From Amycolatopsis bartoniae (GTDB taxonomy: Bacteria; Actinomycetota; Actinomycetes; Mycobacteriales; Pseudonocardiaceae), in NCBI RefSeq assembly GCF_014191255.1, contig NZ_JACHWH010000005.1, positions 124,001-188,000 of the forward strand: DNA of 64,000 nucleotides, in the 5' to 3' direction. Below, one piece after another: positions 49,737 through 58,563 of the stretch. Made by a program: the position numbers and the translations under genes. Below the pieces are notes generated by a model. The model was not told the DNA's origin, searched no databases, and was given only the letters and a program-made list of their open reading frames with translations. Within the stretch, counting starts at the first letter, position 1, and the number at the start of each line of letters is the position of its first letter.

Positions 49737-52160
49737 ATGGCTCTGCAGCGGCGCACCCTCCACGACGGCTGGCGGCTGACCCCGGTCGGCGGCTCCGGGC
49801 TCGGTGCCGTGCCGCCGGAGGTCGCCGCGGCCCCCGTGCCGGCGACGGTGCCGGGCTGCGTGCACACCGACCTGCTGGCCGCGGGGCTGATCCCCGACCC
49901 GTACCTGGACGACAACGAGGCGCGGCTGGCCTGGATCGGCCGGGTGGACTGGCGCTACGAGACGGAGTTCGACCACCAGCCCGGCGAGTCCACTGTGGAC
50001 CTGGTGTGCGCGGGCCTCGACACCGTGGCGCGGGTGGAGCTCAACGGCACCGAGGTCGGCACGACAGCGAACATGCACCGCACCCACCGGTTCGGCGTCT
50101 CGGACCTGCTGACGCCCGGCACCAACCGCCTCGCCGTCACCTTCACCAGCGCACTCGACCACGCCGAGGCGATGCGCGCGCACTACGGCGACCGGCCGCA
50201 CACCAACGCGCACCCGTACAACCTGGTGCGCAAGATGGCGTGCAACTTCGGCTGGGACTGGGGGCCGGACCTCGTCACCGCGGGCATCTGGCGCCCGCTC
50301 GCGCTGGAGTCGTGGCGCCGGGCTCGGCTGGCCTCGGTCCGTCCACTCGCGACGGTCGACGGCGAGACCGGACGGGTGGCGGTGCACGTCGCGCTCCAGC
50401 GGGAGGACGCGGATCCCGTGCTGGTCCGGGTGCGATGCGACGGCCAGGAGTTCAAGGCCACGGTGACCGGCGAGTCCACAGTGGTCACCCTGGAGGTGCC
50501 GGAACCGCGGCTGTGGTGGCCACGCGGGTACGGTGAGCAGCACCGGTACCCGCTCGAAGTCGTCCTGGCGCAGCCGGACGGCACCGAGCTCGACAGCTGG
50601 TCCGGCGCGGTCGGGTTCCGGTCGCTGGCGCTGGACACGAGCCCCGACGAGCACGGCACCTCGTTCCGGTTCGTCGTCAACGGGAAACCCGTGTTCGCCC
50701 GGGGTGCCAACTGGATTCCGGACGACTGCTTCCCGCACCGCGTCGACCGCGAGCGCTACGCCCGCCGCTTCGCCCAGGCGACCGCGGCGGGGGTGAACCT
50801 GCTGCGCGTGTGGGGCGGCGGGATCTACGAGAGCGACGACTTCTACGACCTCGCCGACGCCCAGGGCATCCTCGTCTGGCAGGACTTCCTGTTCGCCTGC
50901 GCGGCCTATCCCGAGGAGGAGCCGCTGCGGGGCGAGGTCGCCGCCGAGGCGCGGGAGGCCGTCACGCGGCTGGCGCCGCATCCGAGTCTCGTGCTCTGGA
51001 ACGGCAGCAACGAGAACCTCTGGGGGCACGAGGACTGGGGCTGGCGCGAGCGGCTCGGCGACCGGACGTGGGGGCTGGGCTACTACACCGACCTGCTGCC
51101 GAAGATCGTCGCCGAGCTGGATCCCACCCGGCCCTACTGCCCCAGCAGCCCCTGGTCGGTCTCCGCCGGCCGCCACCCGAACGATCCGGACCACGGGTGC
51201 ACGCACGTGTGGGACGTGTGGAACCAGCGCGACTACCTCGGTTACCTCGACTACGCGCCGCGGTTCGCCGCCGAGTTCGGCTTCTGCGGCGCGCCCGCGT
51301 TGTCCACGTTGCGCCGTGCGGTCACCGACGAGCCGCTCACCCCGCGGTCTCCCGGCGTGGTGCGGCACAACAAGGCGGCCGACGGCCCGGCGAAGCTCGA
51401 CCGCCGGCTGGCCGAGCACTTTCCCGTGCCCGCGGAATTTCCCGCGTGGCACTGGGCGACGCAGCTCAACCAGGCCCGGGCGGTCCGCCTCGGCGTCCAG
51501 CACTTCCGCGCGCAGGCTCCGCGGTGCGCCGGAACGATCGTGTGGCAGCTCAACGACTGCTGGCCGGTCATCTCCTGGTCCGTTGTGGACGGTGACGGGC
51601 GGCTGAAACCGGCCTGGTACGCGCTGCGGGACAGCTACGCCGACCGGCTGGTGACGTTCGGCGAGCGGGACGGCAAGCTCGTGTTGAGCGCGATCAACGA
51701 CACGGACACGCCGTGGGAGGCTCCGGCCCTGCTGCGGCGGGTTTCCTTCGACGGAAGCGAAGAAGCACAGTCGTCGGAGCTTTCCGTGCCGCCCCGTGGG
51801 GTCACGCGGCAGGAGGTTCCTGTCGGAGGTTCCGCCACCGACGTGTTCGTGGCCGACGTTCCGGGCTCTCCCCGTGCGACGTGGTTTTCCGCGCCCGACC
51901 TCGAACTCCGGCTGCCGGAGGCGCGCTACTCGGTGGAGTCCCGGACCGTCGCCGAAGGGTGCGAGCTGACGGTCACCGCGGAGAGCCTGCTGGTCGACCT
52001 CACGCTGCTCGCGGACCAGGTGTCGGAAAGCGCTGTGCCCGACCGCGCGCTGGTCACGCTGCTGCCCGGGGAGTCCGTCACGTTCGGTGTCCGGGGCGCC
52101 CCGTCCGCCGACTTTTCCGCAGTCCTACACACCGCGAACGAACTCGCCAGGAGGGCCTGA
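49737..52160 (+). CDS. Beta-mannosidase, glycoside hydrolase family 2
   Basis: This 807-residue intracellular enzyme would remove terminal beta-mannose from imported manno-oligosaccharides. It has the GH2 sugar-binding domain (PATVPGCVHTDLLAAGLIPD), immunoglobulin domain, and TIM barrel with NLLRVWGGGIYESDDFYD, the acid/base Glu in VLWNGSNENLWG near residue 425 and the nucleophile Glu in AAEFGFCG near 513. GGGIYE with WNGSNEN is diagnostic for beta-mannosidases. No signal peptide. Its TGA overlaps the ATG of the GH1 gene. Confidence 0.92.
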   Translation: MALQRRTLHDGWRLTPVGGSGLGAVPPEVAAAPVPATVPGCVHTDLLAAGLIPDPYLDDNEARLAWIGRVDWRYETEFDHQPGESTVDLVCAGLDTVARVELNGTEVGTTANMHRTHRFGVSDLLTPGTNRLAVTFTSALDHAEAMRAHYGDRPHTNAHPYNLVRKMACNFGWDWGPDLVTAGIWRPLALESWRRARLASVRPLATVDGETGRVAVHVALQREDADPVLVRVRCDGQEFKATVTGESTVVTLEVPEPRLWWPRGYGEQHRYPLEVVLAQPDGTELDSWSGAVGFRSLALDTSPDEHGTSFRFVVNGKPVFARGANWIPDDCFPHRVDRERYARRFAQATAAGVNLLRVWGGGIYESDDFYDLADAQGILVWQDFLFACAAYPEEEPLRGEVAAEAREAVTRLAPHPSLVLWNGSNENLWGHEDWGWRERLGDRTWGLGYYTDLLPKIVAELDPTRPYCPSSPWSVSAGRHPNDPDHGCTHVWDVWNQRDYLGYLDYAPRFAAEFGFCGAPALSTLRRAVTDEPLTPRSPGVVRHNKAADGPAKLDRRLAEHFPVPAEFPAWHWATQLNQARAVRLGVQHFRAQAPRCAGTIVWQLNDCWPVISWSVVDGDGRLKPAWYALRDSYADRLVTFGERDGKLVLSAINDTDTPWEAPALLRRVSFDGSEEAQSSELSVPPRGVTRQEVPVGGSATDVFVADVPGSPRATWFSAPDLELRLPEARYSVESRTVAEGCELTVTAESLLVDLTLLADQVSESAVPDRALVTLLPGESVTFGVRGAPSADFSAVLHTANELARRA

Positions 52161-53497
52161 TGCGCGCGATGCCGGAGGGGTTCCGCTGGGGGGTGGCCAC
52201 GGCCGCCTACCAGATCGAGGGCTCCGTCTCCGCCGACGGCCGGGGACCGTCCATCTGGGACACGTTCAGCGCCACGCCGGGCGCGGTCCGGCACGGGGAC
52301 ACCGGGGCCATCGCGTGCGACCACTACCGGCGCTGGAAGCAGGACTTCGCCCTGCTGTCCGAGCTGGGCGTGTCGGCGTACCGGTTCTCCCTGGCGTGGC
52401 CGCGGATCCTGCCCGAGGGCACGGGCCAGGTCAACCAGTCCGGTCTGGACCACTACCGCAGGCTCGTCGACGACCTGCTCGCGCGGGGCATCGAGCCGGT
52501 CGTCACGCTCTACCACTGGGACCTGCCGCAGGCGTTGCAGGACCGGGGTGGCTGGACGAACCGCGCGACGATCGACGCGTTCGCCCGCTACGCCGAGGTG
52601 GTGGCGGAGGCGCTCGGCGACCGGGTGCCGCGGTGGATCACACTGAACGAGCCGTGGGTGTCGTCGTTCGTCGGCTACGGCAGCGGGCGCCACGCGCCGG
52701 GAATCGCCGACGGGCGCTCCGCGTTGCTCGCCGCGCACCACCTGCTGTGCGCGCACGGCGCGGCGGTGCCGGTGCTGCGCGAAACGAGCGGGCAGGTCGG
52801 CGTCACCGTGAACCTCTCCCCCGTGCGGCCCGTGACGCCGGAGGACGCCGACGCGGCCCGGCGGGTGGACGGGTGCCAGAACCGCTGGTTCCTGGACCCG
52901 CTGCTGGCCGGGCGGTATCCGGAGGACATGATCGAGTGGTACGGGTTCGCGGACGCCGAGCCGGGTGACCTGGAGTCGATCGCCGCGCCGCTGGACTTCC
53001 TGGGGGTCAACTACTACACGCGCACGTGGGTGGCCTCGGGCGACCGCGACGTGCCGCACCCGGTGCACCCGAGCCTCGACGCGCACCAGGTCCTGCCCGA
53101 GAAGCTGCCCCGCACGCTGATGGGCTGGACGATCGAGCCGGACGGCCTGCGTGAGCTGCTGGTGCGGCTGCGCACCGACTACCCGGGGCTGCCGCCGGTG
53201 CTGATCACGGAGAACGGCGCGGCGTTCGACGACTACGTCGACCCGGAGGGCGGGGTGGACGACGAGGAGCGGATCGCGTTCCTGGCCGGCCACCTGTCCG
53301 CGCTGGCGGACGCGATCGACGCGGGCGTGGACGTGCGGGGGTACTTCTGCTGGTCACTGCTGGACAACTTCGAGTGGGCGGAGGGCTACGGCCGCCGGTT
53401 CGGCCTGTACCACGTGGACTACGCGACGCAGCACCGCCTGGCCAAGGCGAGCGCCCGCTGGTACGCGGACGTCGTGAAGCGCAACGGGCTGCCGTAG
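52160..53497 (+). CDS. GH1 beta-glycosidase (beta-glucosidase/beta-mannosidase type)
   Basis: This 445-residue TIM-barrel enzyme has WGVATAAYQIEGS, the acid/base Glu in ITLNEPWVSS near residue 161, LDFLGVNYYTR and the nucleophile Glu in VLITENGAAF near 352, followed by GYFCWSLLDNFEWAEGY. The typical length for bacterial GH1 is 440-460. It is translationally coupled to the beta-mannosidase (TGATG), so together they would convert imported glucomanno-oligosaccharides to monomers. Intracellular. Confidence 0.93.
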   Translation: MRAMPEGFRWGVATAAYQIEGSVSADGRGPSIWDTFSATPGAVRHGDTGAIACDHYRRWKQDFALLSELGVSAYRFSLAWPRILPEGTGQVNQSGLDHYRRLVDDLLARGIEPVVTLYHWDLPQALQDRGGWTNRATIDAFARYAEVVAEALGDRVPRWITLNEPWVSSFVGYGSGRHAPGIADGRSALLAAHHLLCAHGAAVPVLRETSGQVGVTVNLSPVRPVTPEDADAARRVDGCQNRWFLDPLLAGRYPEDMIEWYGFADAEPGDLESIAAPLDFLGVNYYTRTWVASGDRDVPHPVHPSLDAHQVLPEKLPRTLMGWTIEPDGLRELLVRLRTDYPGLPPVLITENGAAFDDYVDPEGGVDDEERIAFLAGHLSALADAIDAGVDVRGYFCWSLLDNFEWAEGYGRRFGLYHVDYATQHRLAKASARWYADVVKRNGLP

Positions 53498-53535
53498 GGC
53501 GATGAGTTCCGGCCGCCGCCGGGGTCTGCACCTGT

Positions 53536-54114
53536 ATGACCGTTACCTACACCTTCGACGTCTTCTCCAGTCTCGACGGCTTCGGCGCCGCCACCGGGGA
53601 CTGGACCGGTTACTGGGGCAAGCAGGGGCCCGAGCTGCTCGAACACCGCCTCGCGCTGTACCGCGAGGAGCAGCGAATGGTCTTCGGCGCCACGACTTTC
53701 CGCGCGTTCACGCAGATGCTGGCCGCGAGCACCGAAGGGGACGACGTGCGCGACCCCTGGGTCACCCGGATGCGGCACCTGCCCACCACGGTCGTGTCGA
53801 ACACGCTGAAGGAACCCCTCGACTGGCCCGACGCGACCGTCCTGCCCGGGGACGCCGTCGAGGTCGTCGCCCGGCTCAAGGAGGAGTCCGGCGTGCCCCT
53901 GCGCTCGCACGGCAGCCTGTCGCTGAACCGGGCGCTCATGGCCGCCGGGCTGGTCGACCGCGTCCAGGTGACGCTCTTCCCCGTGATCACCGGGCGGACC
54001 GGCGCGGACCGGATCTTCGAGAACGCCGCCGACTTCGACCTCGAACTCCTCGAAAACCGGACGCTGGACGGCCGCATCCAGGAGCTCGTCTACCGCCCCA
54101 CGCTGCACGGCTGA
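53536..54114 (+). CDS. Dihydrofolate-reductase-like protein (RibD C-terminal family)
   Basis: This 192-residue protein has the RibD_C/DHFR-like pattern: YTFDVFSSLDGFG at the start, RMVFGATTFRAF, TTVVSNTLKEPLDWP, LRSHGSLSLNRALMAAGLVD and VQVTLFPVITGRTG. Such stand-alone proteins are NADPH-binding reductases of unknown substrate. It has no obvious link to its neighbours. Confidence 0.8.
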   Translation: MTVTYTFDVFSSLDGFGAATGDWTGYWGKQGPELLEHRLALYREEQRMVFGATTFRAFTQMLAASTEGDDVRDPWVTRMRHLPTTVVSNTLKEPLDWPDATVLPGDAVEVVARLKEESGVPLRSHGSLSLNRALMAAGLVDRVQVTLFPVITGRTGADRIFENAADFDLELLENRTLDGRIQELVYRPTLHG

Positions 54115-54146
54115 AACACTTCCGGCGCCGCGGCGATCACACTGGA

Positions 54147-55157
54147 GTGACTGACGAGATCACGCGTGCCCTGGTGCGCCTGCCCGGGATCAGCCCGCGG
54201 GCCTACGAACACCCCGTCGACCGCGGGGCGCTCGCGACCCTGCGCGCGGTGCCCGGGTTCGCGCAGGTGCTGCGGACCGTGGCGGGGGCGTTCAGCGAGC
54301 GCGGCGAGCGGCTGATGGCGCTCGCGTCGGCGATCCGCGTCGGGCCGCGGCAGTACCCCGGGCTGGACCGGCTGCGCCACGAGTGCGCCGAAGTGCTGGA
54401 TCTGGACCGCGTGCCGAACCTGTTCGTGGCGCGTGATCCCGACGTCACCGCGATGGCGATCGGCATGGACGAGCCGTTCCTCGTCCTCTCCAGCGGCGCC
54501 GTCGACCTCCTCGACGCCGACGGGCTGCGGTTCGTGATCGGGCACGAGATGGGGCACGTGCTGTCCGGGCACGCCGTCTACCGCACGATGATGCTGCGCC
54601 TCCTGCAGCTGCAGCTGTCCATGGCGTGGCTGCCGGTGGGCGCGCTCGGGCTGCGGGTGATCCTCGCGGCGCTGCGCGAGTGGTTCCGCAAGGCCGAACT
54701 GTCGTGCGACCGCGCGGGCCTGCTGTGCGGGCAGGACCCCGCCGCGGCGCTGCGCGTGCACGTCCTGCTGGCGGGCGGCACCGATCCGGCGCGGGTGGAC
54801 ATCCGGTCGTTCCTGGAGCAGGCGGCCGAGTACGAGTCCGTCGAGGACGTGCGGGACAGCCTGCACAAGCTGCGGCACGTCGAGGGCATGACCCACCCGT
54901 TCGCGGTCGTCCGCGCCGCACAGCTGCAGCGGTGGGCCGCGGACGAGGAGTACCGCGCGATCCTCGCCGGCGAGTACCCGAGGCGCGAGGACGACCAGCC
55001 GGCGAGCGACTGGAGCGAGGACCTGAAAGCCGCCGCCCGCTCCTACAAGGAGGCGCTCGCGACGTCGGCGGACCCGCTGGCGAAGGTGTTCAGCGAGGTC
55101 GGGGAAGCCGTCTCCGGCGCGGCGGGCAAGGTGTGGAGCCGGTTCTCCGGTGAGTGA
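54147..55157 (+). CDS. M48-family metallopeptidase
   Basis: This 336-residue zinc peptidase has the HExxH motif in FVIGHEMGHVLSGH near residue 133 and the third-ligand segment AELSCDRAGLL. The usual early domain with VPNLFVARDPDVTAMAIG precedes it. Hydrophobic helices around WLPVGALGLRVILAAL suggest membrane association, as in HtpX-like proteins. The start is GTG at 54147. It overlaps the next gene by 8 bp, so the two probably act together. Confidence 0.85.
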   Translation: MTDEITRALVRLPGISPRAYEHPVDRGALATLRAVPGFAQVLRTVAGAFSERGERLMALASAIRVGPRQYPGLDRLRHECAEVLDLDRVPNLFVARDPDVTAMAIGMDEPFLVLSSGAVDLLDADGLRFVIGHEMGHVLSGHAVYRTMMLRLLQLQLSMAWLPVGALGLRVILAALREWFRKAELSCDRAGLLCGQDPAAALRVHVLLAGGTDPARVDIRSFLEQAAEYESVEDVRDSLHKLRHVEGMTHPFAVVRAAQLQRWAADEEYRAILAGEYPRREDDQPASDWSEDLKAAARSYKEALATSADPLAKVFSEVGEAVSGAAGKVWSRFSGE

Positions 55158-55632
55158 AACCGTGCTGTGGCAAGGGAAGTCGCCGCAACGCCTCGGCTCG
55201 CGGCGGCAGTACCTCACGGATCTGGGCGCGCTCGTGCTCGGCATCGGGCTGACGGCGTTGCTCATGGCCCTGCTGGGCAAGCTGGACCAGCTGCCGTACT
55301 ACGCGGTGGGCCTGACCGCTTTCCTCGCCCTCTCGCTGGTGCCGCGCGTGCTGCTGACGCGAAACCAGCTGATGACCGGCGACTACACCATCACCGACCG
55401 CCGCATCCTCGTCGAGGACCGTGTCTGGGGCATTCCCGTCCGGCGCGACGAGCTGCTCTCGGAGCTGAAGACGCCGGAGCTGCTCGACGGCTCGGTGGCC
55501 TTCGGTGACCCGAAGAGCGGCGCCGTCGCCGGGACGCGGCAGGACGGCGTGGTCATCCCGCCGCTCGTCCTGTGGCACGTGCCGGAGCCGGAGCGCGTGC
55601 TGGAGATCGTGCGCCGGGCTCAGCAGGGGTGA
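55150..55632 (+). CDS. Small membrane protein with PH-like domain
   Basis: This 160-residue protein has two membrane helices (about residues 24-44 and 52-66) and a bacterial pleckstrin-like region: YTITDRRILVEDRVWGIPVR, DELLSELKTP and SVAFGDPKSGAV. Such proteins are common unknown-function partners in actinomycete membranes. The GTG at 55150 overlaps the M48 peptidase gene, suggesting a joint role in membrane-protein quality control. Confidence 0.7.
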   Translation: MSETVLWQGKSPQRLGSRRQYLTDLGALVLGIGLTALLMALLGKLDQLPYYAVGLTAFLALSLVPRVLLTRNQLMTGDYTITDRRILVEDRVWGIPVRRDELLSELKTPELLDGSVAFGDPKSGAVAGTRQDGVVIPPLVLWHVPEPERVLEIVRRAQQG

Positions 55633-55925
55633 GCCCGGCCAGCACCAGGTTCACCAGCCGCCGCATCACGGGGCGCGACCGCGTGCGCAACGACGCGATG
55701 GCCAGCAGGCCCACGTGGACGTCTTCCGCCGTCACGTCCTGACGGATCGCCCCCGCGCGGCGGGCGTGCTCGACCAGGCGGTCCAGCCCCCGCGCGTGCG
55801 CCCTCCGCTGGTCGGCGAACGCCTCGCCGCCGCCGAAGAGCACCTCGTGCAGCCCGCGGTCGCTCAGCTGCCACTGCGCGAACCGCGTGATCACGCGGCG
55901 CAGCGCCCGGCCCGCGTCGGGGTCG
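55553..55925 (-). pseudogene. C-terminal fragment of a TetR-family regulator
   Basis: The minus-strand frame encodes RVITRFAQWQLSDRGLHEVL, ADQRRAHARGLDRLVEHARR and DVTAEDVHVGLLAIASLRTR, a typical TetR C-terminal effector domain. The DNA-binding head is missing, and the homology stops abruptly next to a truncated quinone reductase on the other strand. The frame runs on into the PH-like gene before stopping. A single deletion across a divergent regulator-enzyme pair explains this. Confidence 0.7.
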
Positions 55926-55929
55926 GCCA

Positions 55930-56316
55930 GCGGTGTCGCCGGTGGACACCGGGCTGCGGTCCGGCGCCACTCCCGCCGCGCAACACCTCGCCCTGCCGCA
56001 CGTTCCCGGGGTGGACGCGGCGGGCACGATCGACGAGCTCGGCGACCAGGGCGTTGGACGCGCTCGCTGTCACCGACGGGATGACCTTGCTCGCCGACGG
56101 TGCCGCGGGTGGTGTCGGCAACGTCGCCGTGCAGCTCGCGATCGCCCGTGGCGCAACGGTTTTCGGCCGGGCGCGCGCGGAGAGCCACGACTTCGTCGCC
56201 GGGCTCGGCGCCACCCCGGTGGCCGAAGGCGTGCCGGGCCCGAAGCCGCCCGAGCCCACGCCCTGGCGGAAACCGGGCCGCGGCGGGGCAAGATCGCCCT
56301 CACCGCGGACCGGTAG
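55930..56316 (+). pseudogene. Fragmented NADPH:quinone oxidoreductase (zinc-less MDR family)
   Basis: Three pieces of one enzyme appear in order. First comes VSPVDTGLRSGA and LPHVPGVDAAGTIDELG in one frame; then ALDALAVTDGMTLLADGAAG and GGVGNVAVQLAIARGATVFG in another; finally GKIALTADR and the stop. Each junction lacks 30-130 residues compared with a full-length enzyme of about 310. The first residues are also missing at the boundary with the TetR fragment. Confidence 0.72.
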
Positions 56317-56319
56317 CGG

Positions 56320-57222
56320 TCACCGTCCGTCGAAGGTCCACACCGCCTGCGCGCCCGGGCCGACGACCAGCGTGGAGTGGCCGATCCGCTCCTCGTGCCG
56401 GGCCACCGGGGCGTTCAGCACGAACTCGATCCGCCGCAGCCCCACCTGGTCGAGCGGCACCACGTCGAACCGGAGCGTGGTGCCGCCGCCGGAGGCGACG
56501 ACTCCGCCGGGCACGGTCCGTACCGCGAACCCGCCCGCGCGCAGCAGCGGGACCGTGTCGGCGAGGTCGCCTTCGGTGACGGCGAACCGGACCGCGCCGA
56601 CGTCCCGCATGAGGTGGTCGCGGTAGGCGTCGGGCAGGTAGCGCTCGCGGCTGACGTCACCGGGATAGCTCGCCGGTTCGGTGTTGCTGCGGGGGTCGGC
56701 GAAGTACTCCGGCCGGTACTCCATCGCCCAGGCGTCGAAGGCGTCGTACTGCTCGGTGGTGAGCACGGCGTCGAACCACGGCACCGGCACGCCGTCGCCG
56801 AAGTCGCGCGTCTGCTGGAACGGCACGGGTGTCACGCCCTGCGCCGCCAGCCGGTCGGACACCGCGGGCAGATCGCCCGCGTGCTCGGTCGAAACGCCCA
56901 GGCCGCCCGCACCGAGGTTCCCGTCCTGTCCCGGCACGTCACCGGCCCCGAACAGCTCCAGGTAGGTCTCGCGGCCCATCAGGTAGCGGCCCGTCCAGGT
57001 CTGCCCGCCGGCACCGGTGGTGGTGCGGAGCTGGAAGTTCGCGAACTCCCTCAGGTAGGCGGAGTTCTCGATGGCATCGGCGGTCTCCCGGTCGAGCACT
57101 CCGAACGCGTGGTTGAAGAACAACAACTGCCGGCCGTCCTCCGTGGCGCTGCCCGTGGCCGTCCCGGTGAGGACGGTGGCGAGAGCCAGCACGACGACCA
57201 GAAACATCCGGCGAAATGTCAT
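56320..57222 (-). CDS. Secreted DUF5829-like protein
   Basis: This 300-residue protein has a signal peptide (MFLVVVLALATVLTGTATGS, cleavage near residue 26) and the pattern LFFNHAFGVLDRETADAIEN, FANFQLRTTTGAGGQTWTGR, YLMGRETYLELFGAGD that I recall from the DUF5829 family in actinomycetes. The paired N- and C-terminal halves (GVLDRETADAIE; DTVPLLRAGGFAVR) recall glyoxalase/VOC-like metal-binding folds. No function is known. It lies alone, next to pseudogene debris. Confidence 0.7.
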   Translation of the reverse strand: MTFRRMFLVVVLALATVLTGTATGSATEDGRQLLFFNHAFGVLDRETADAIENSAYLREFANFQLRTTTGAGGQTWTGRYLMGRETYLELFGAGDVPGQDGNLGAGGLGVSTEHAGDLPAVSDRLAAQGVTPVPFQQTRDFGDGVPVPWFDAVLTTEQYDAFDAWAMEYRPEYFADPRSNTEPASYPGDVSRERYLPDAYRDHLMRDVGAVRFAVTEGDLADTVPLLRAGGFAVRTVPGGVVASGGGTTLRFDVVPLDQVGLRRIEFVLNAPVARHEERIGHSTLVVGPGAQAVWTFDGR

Positions 57223-57267
57223 GGGGCGAGCGTAGGACGGCAGAAGGGGCGTTCGTGGCGTTTTCGG

Positions 57268-58563
57268 TCAATCCAGCCGGCGCGGGTTCGCGACGAGCAG
57301 CCGGTCGGTGACCGCGGCCCGCACGGCGGGCAGCACGTCCGCCGGCTCCACCTCGCCCGCCCGCAGGGCTCGCGCCAGCTCCGCCTGCGTCGCGAAACCC
57401 AGCGCGGCCAGCCTTTCCCGGTGCCGCCGTTCCTGGGCGTCGCCGTGACGCAGCTCCCGTTCGACGATGCCCAGCGCGTTCGCCGCCACCCGCGCCTGGA
57501 ACCGCAACCGCCCCTCGGTGCCGGGCATGACCTCCGTGCGCAGGAACTCCCCCACCGCCTCGACCAGTTCCGCCGCGCTCGGCCTGCCGTGCAGGTCCGA
57601 CGCCGCGCCCGCCGCGATCTCGGCGGGAGCGGCGGGAAAACCCAGGGCCTCCAGCAGGTCGTGCTCCTGCTCGCACACCCGCCGCCCGACCGCCGCCAGC
57701 TCCACCGACCGGATCCGCCCGCTCAGGTGCCGTTCCGCCTGGTGCAGGCACAGCACCGCCCACCGCAGCGTGCCGAACACCTCCCACCAGTGCAGGGCGG
57801 GGGGATCCGGCCGGAACCCCGCCACCTCGGCGTACCCGTCGAGCAGGTCCTTCCGGCTGCCGAACCCGCCCGCCGGGTGCGGTGAGCCGAACCGCCAGGC
57901 CTTGACGCACAGCCAGCCCAGGTCCTCCAGCGGGTCGCCGCGGTGCGCCAGCTCCCAGTCGAGCACCGCGGCCAGGCCGTCCGGACCGATGATCAGGTTG
58001 CCGGTGCGGAAGTCCCCGTGCACCACGGTATTCCCCGCCGGTTCCGGCCGGTGCTCCCGCAGCCAGCGCAGCCCGATCTCCAGCGACGGGAGGGGACGGC
58101 CGATCTCGTCATAAGTGTCCACAAGGGAGTCTAGTGCGTCCACATCGGACAAGCCAGGCACTGGCGGCATGGCGTGGATGCGGGCGGCCACCCGGCCCAG
58201 CTCCGCCGCGAGCTTCGGCCGCACGCCCTCGAACTCCGGTTCCCGCAACAGCTTCCGCGGAATCGTCTCGCCGTCGACGTGCTCCGTGATGAGGTACGGC
58301 GAGCCGAGCACGGCCGCGTCGGCGGAGAAGTCGACCAGCCGCGGTACCGGGACGCCCGCTTCGCGCGCGACCGCGAGCAACGCGGCCTCCCGGGCCATCT
58401 CGCCGGGCCTGCTGTCTCCCGGCGGATCGCGGCGCAGCACCAGCCGCCCGCCCGGTTCGGCGGAGAACGCCCAGGTCTCCCGGCTCGCGCCACCGGTCAG
58501 GCGCCGCAGGCCGGAGATCTCCGCGCCCAGCCTGCGCCCCAGCGCCTCCGCCAGCTCGTTCAT
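57268..58563 (-). CDS. APH/ACAD10-like phosphotransferase fused to DUF6285-like domain
   Basis: This 431-residue protein has an aminoglycoside-phosphotransferase-like kinase fold: RRLTGGASRETWAF, LRRDPPGDSR, the catalytic loop VVHGDFRTGNLII near residue 179 and VLDWELAHRGDPLEDLGWL. The last 115 residues (AAELVEAVGEFLRTEVMPGT; FQARVAANALGIVERELRHG) match what is usually a separate small DUF6285 protein. Kinases of this type lie beside acyl-CoA dehydrogenases and are thought to phosphorylate hydroxy-acyl substrates. The ATG at 58563 overlaps the dehydrogenase stop (ATGA). Confidence 0.85.
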   Translation of the reverse strand: MNELAEALGRRLGAEISGLRRLTGGASRETWAFSAEPGGRLVLRRDPPGDSRPGEMAREAALLAVAREAGVPVPRLVDFSADAAVLGSPYLITEHVDGETIPRKLLREPEFEGVRPKLAAELGRVAARIHAMPPVPGLSDVDALDSLVDTYDEIGRPLPSLEIGLRWLREHRPEPAGNTVVHGDFRTGNLIIGPDGLAAVLDWELAHRGDPLEDLGWLCVKAWRFGSPHPAGGFGSRKDLLDGYAEVAGFRPDPPALHWWEVFGTLRWAVLCLHQAERHLSGRIRSVELAAVGRRVCEQEHDLLEALGFPAAPAEIAAGAASDLHGRPSAAELVEAVGEFLRTEVMPGTEGRLRFQARVAANALGIVERELRHGDAQERRHRERLAALGFATQAELARALRAGEVEPADVLPAVRAAVTDRLLVANPRRLD

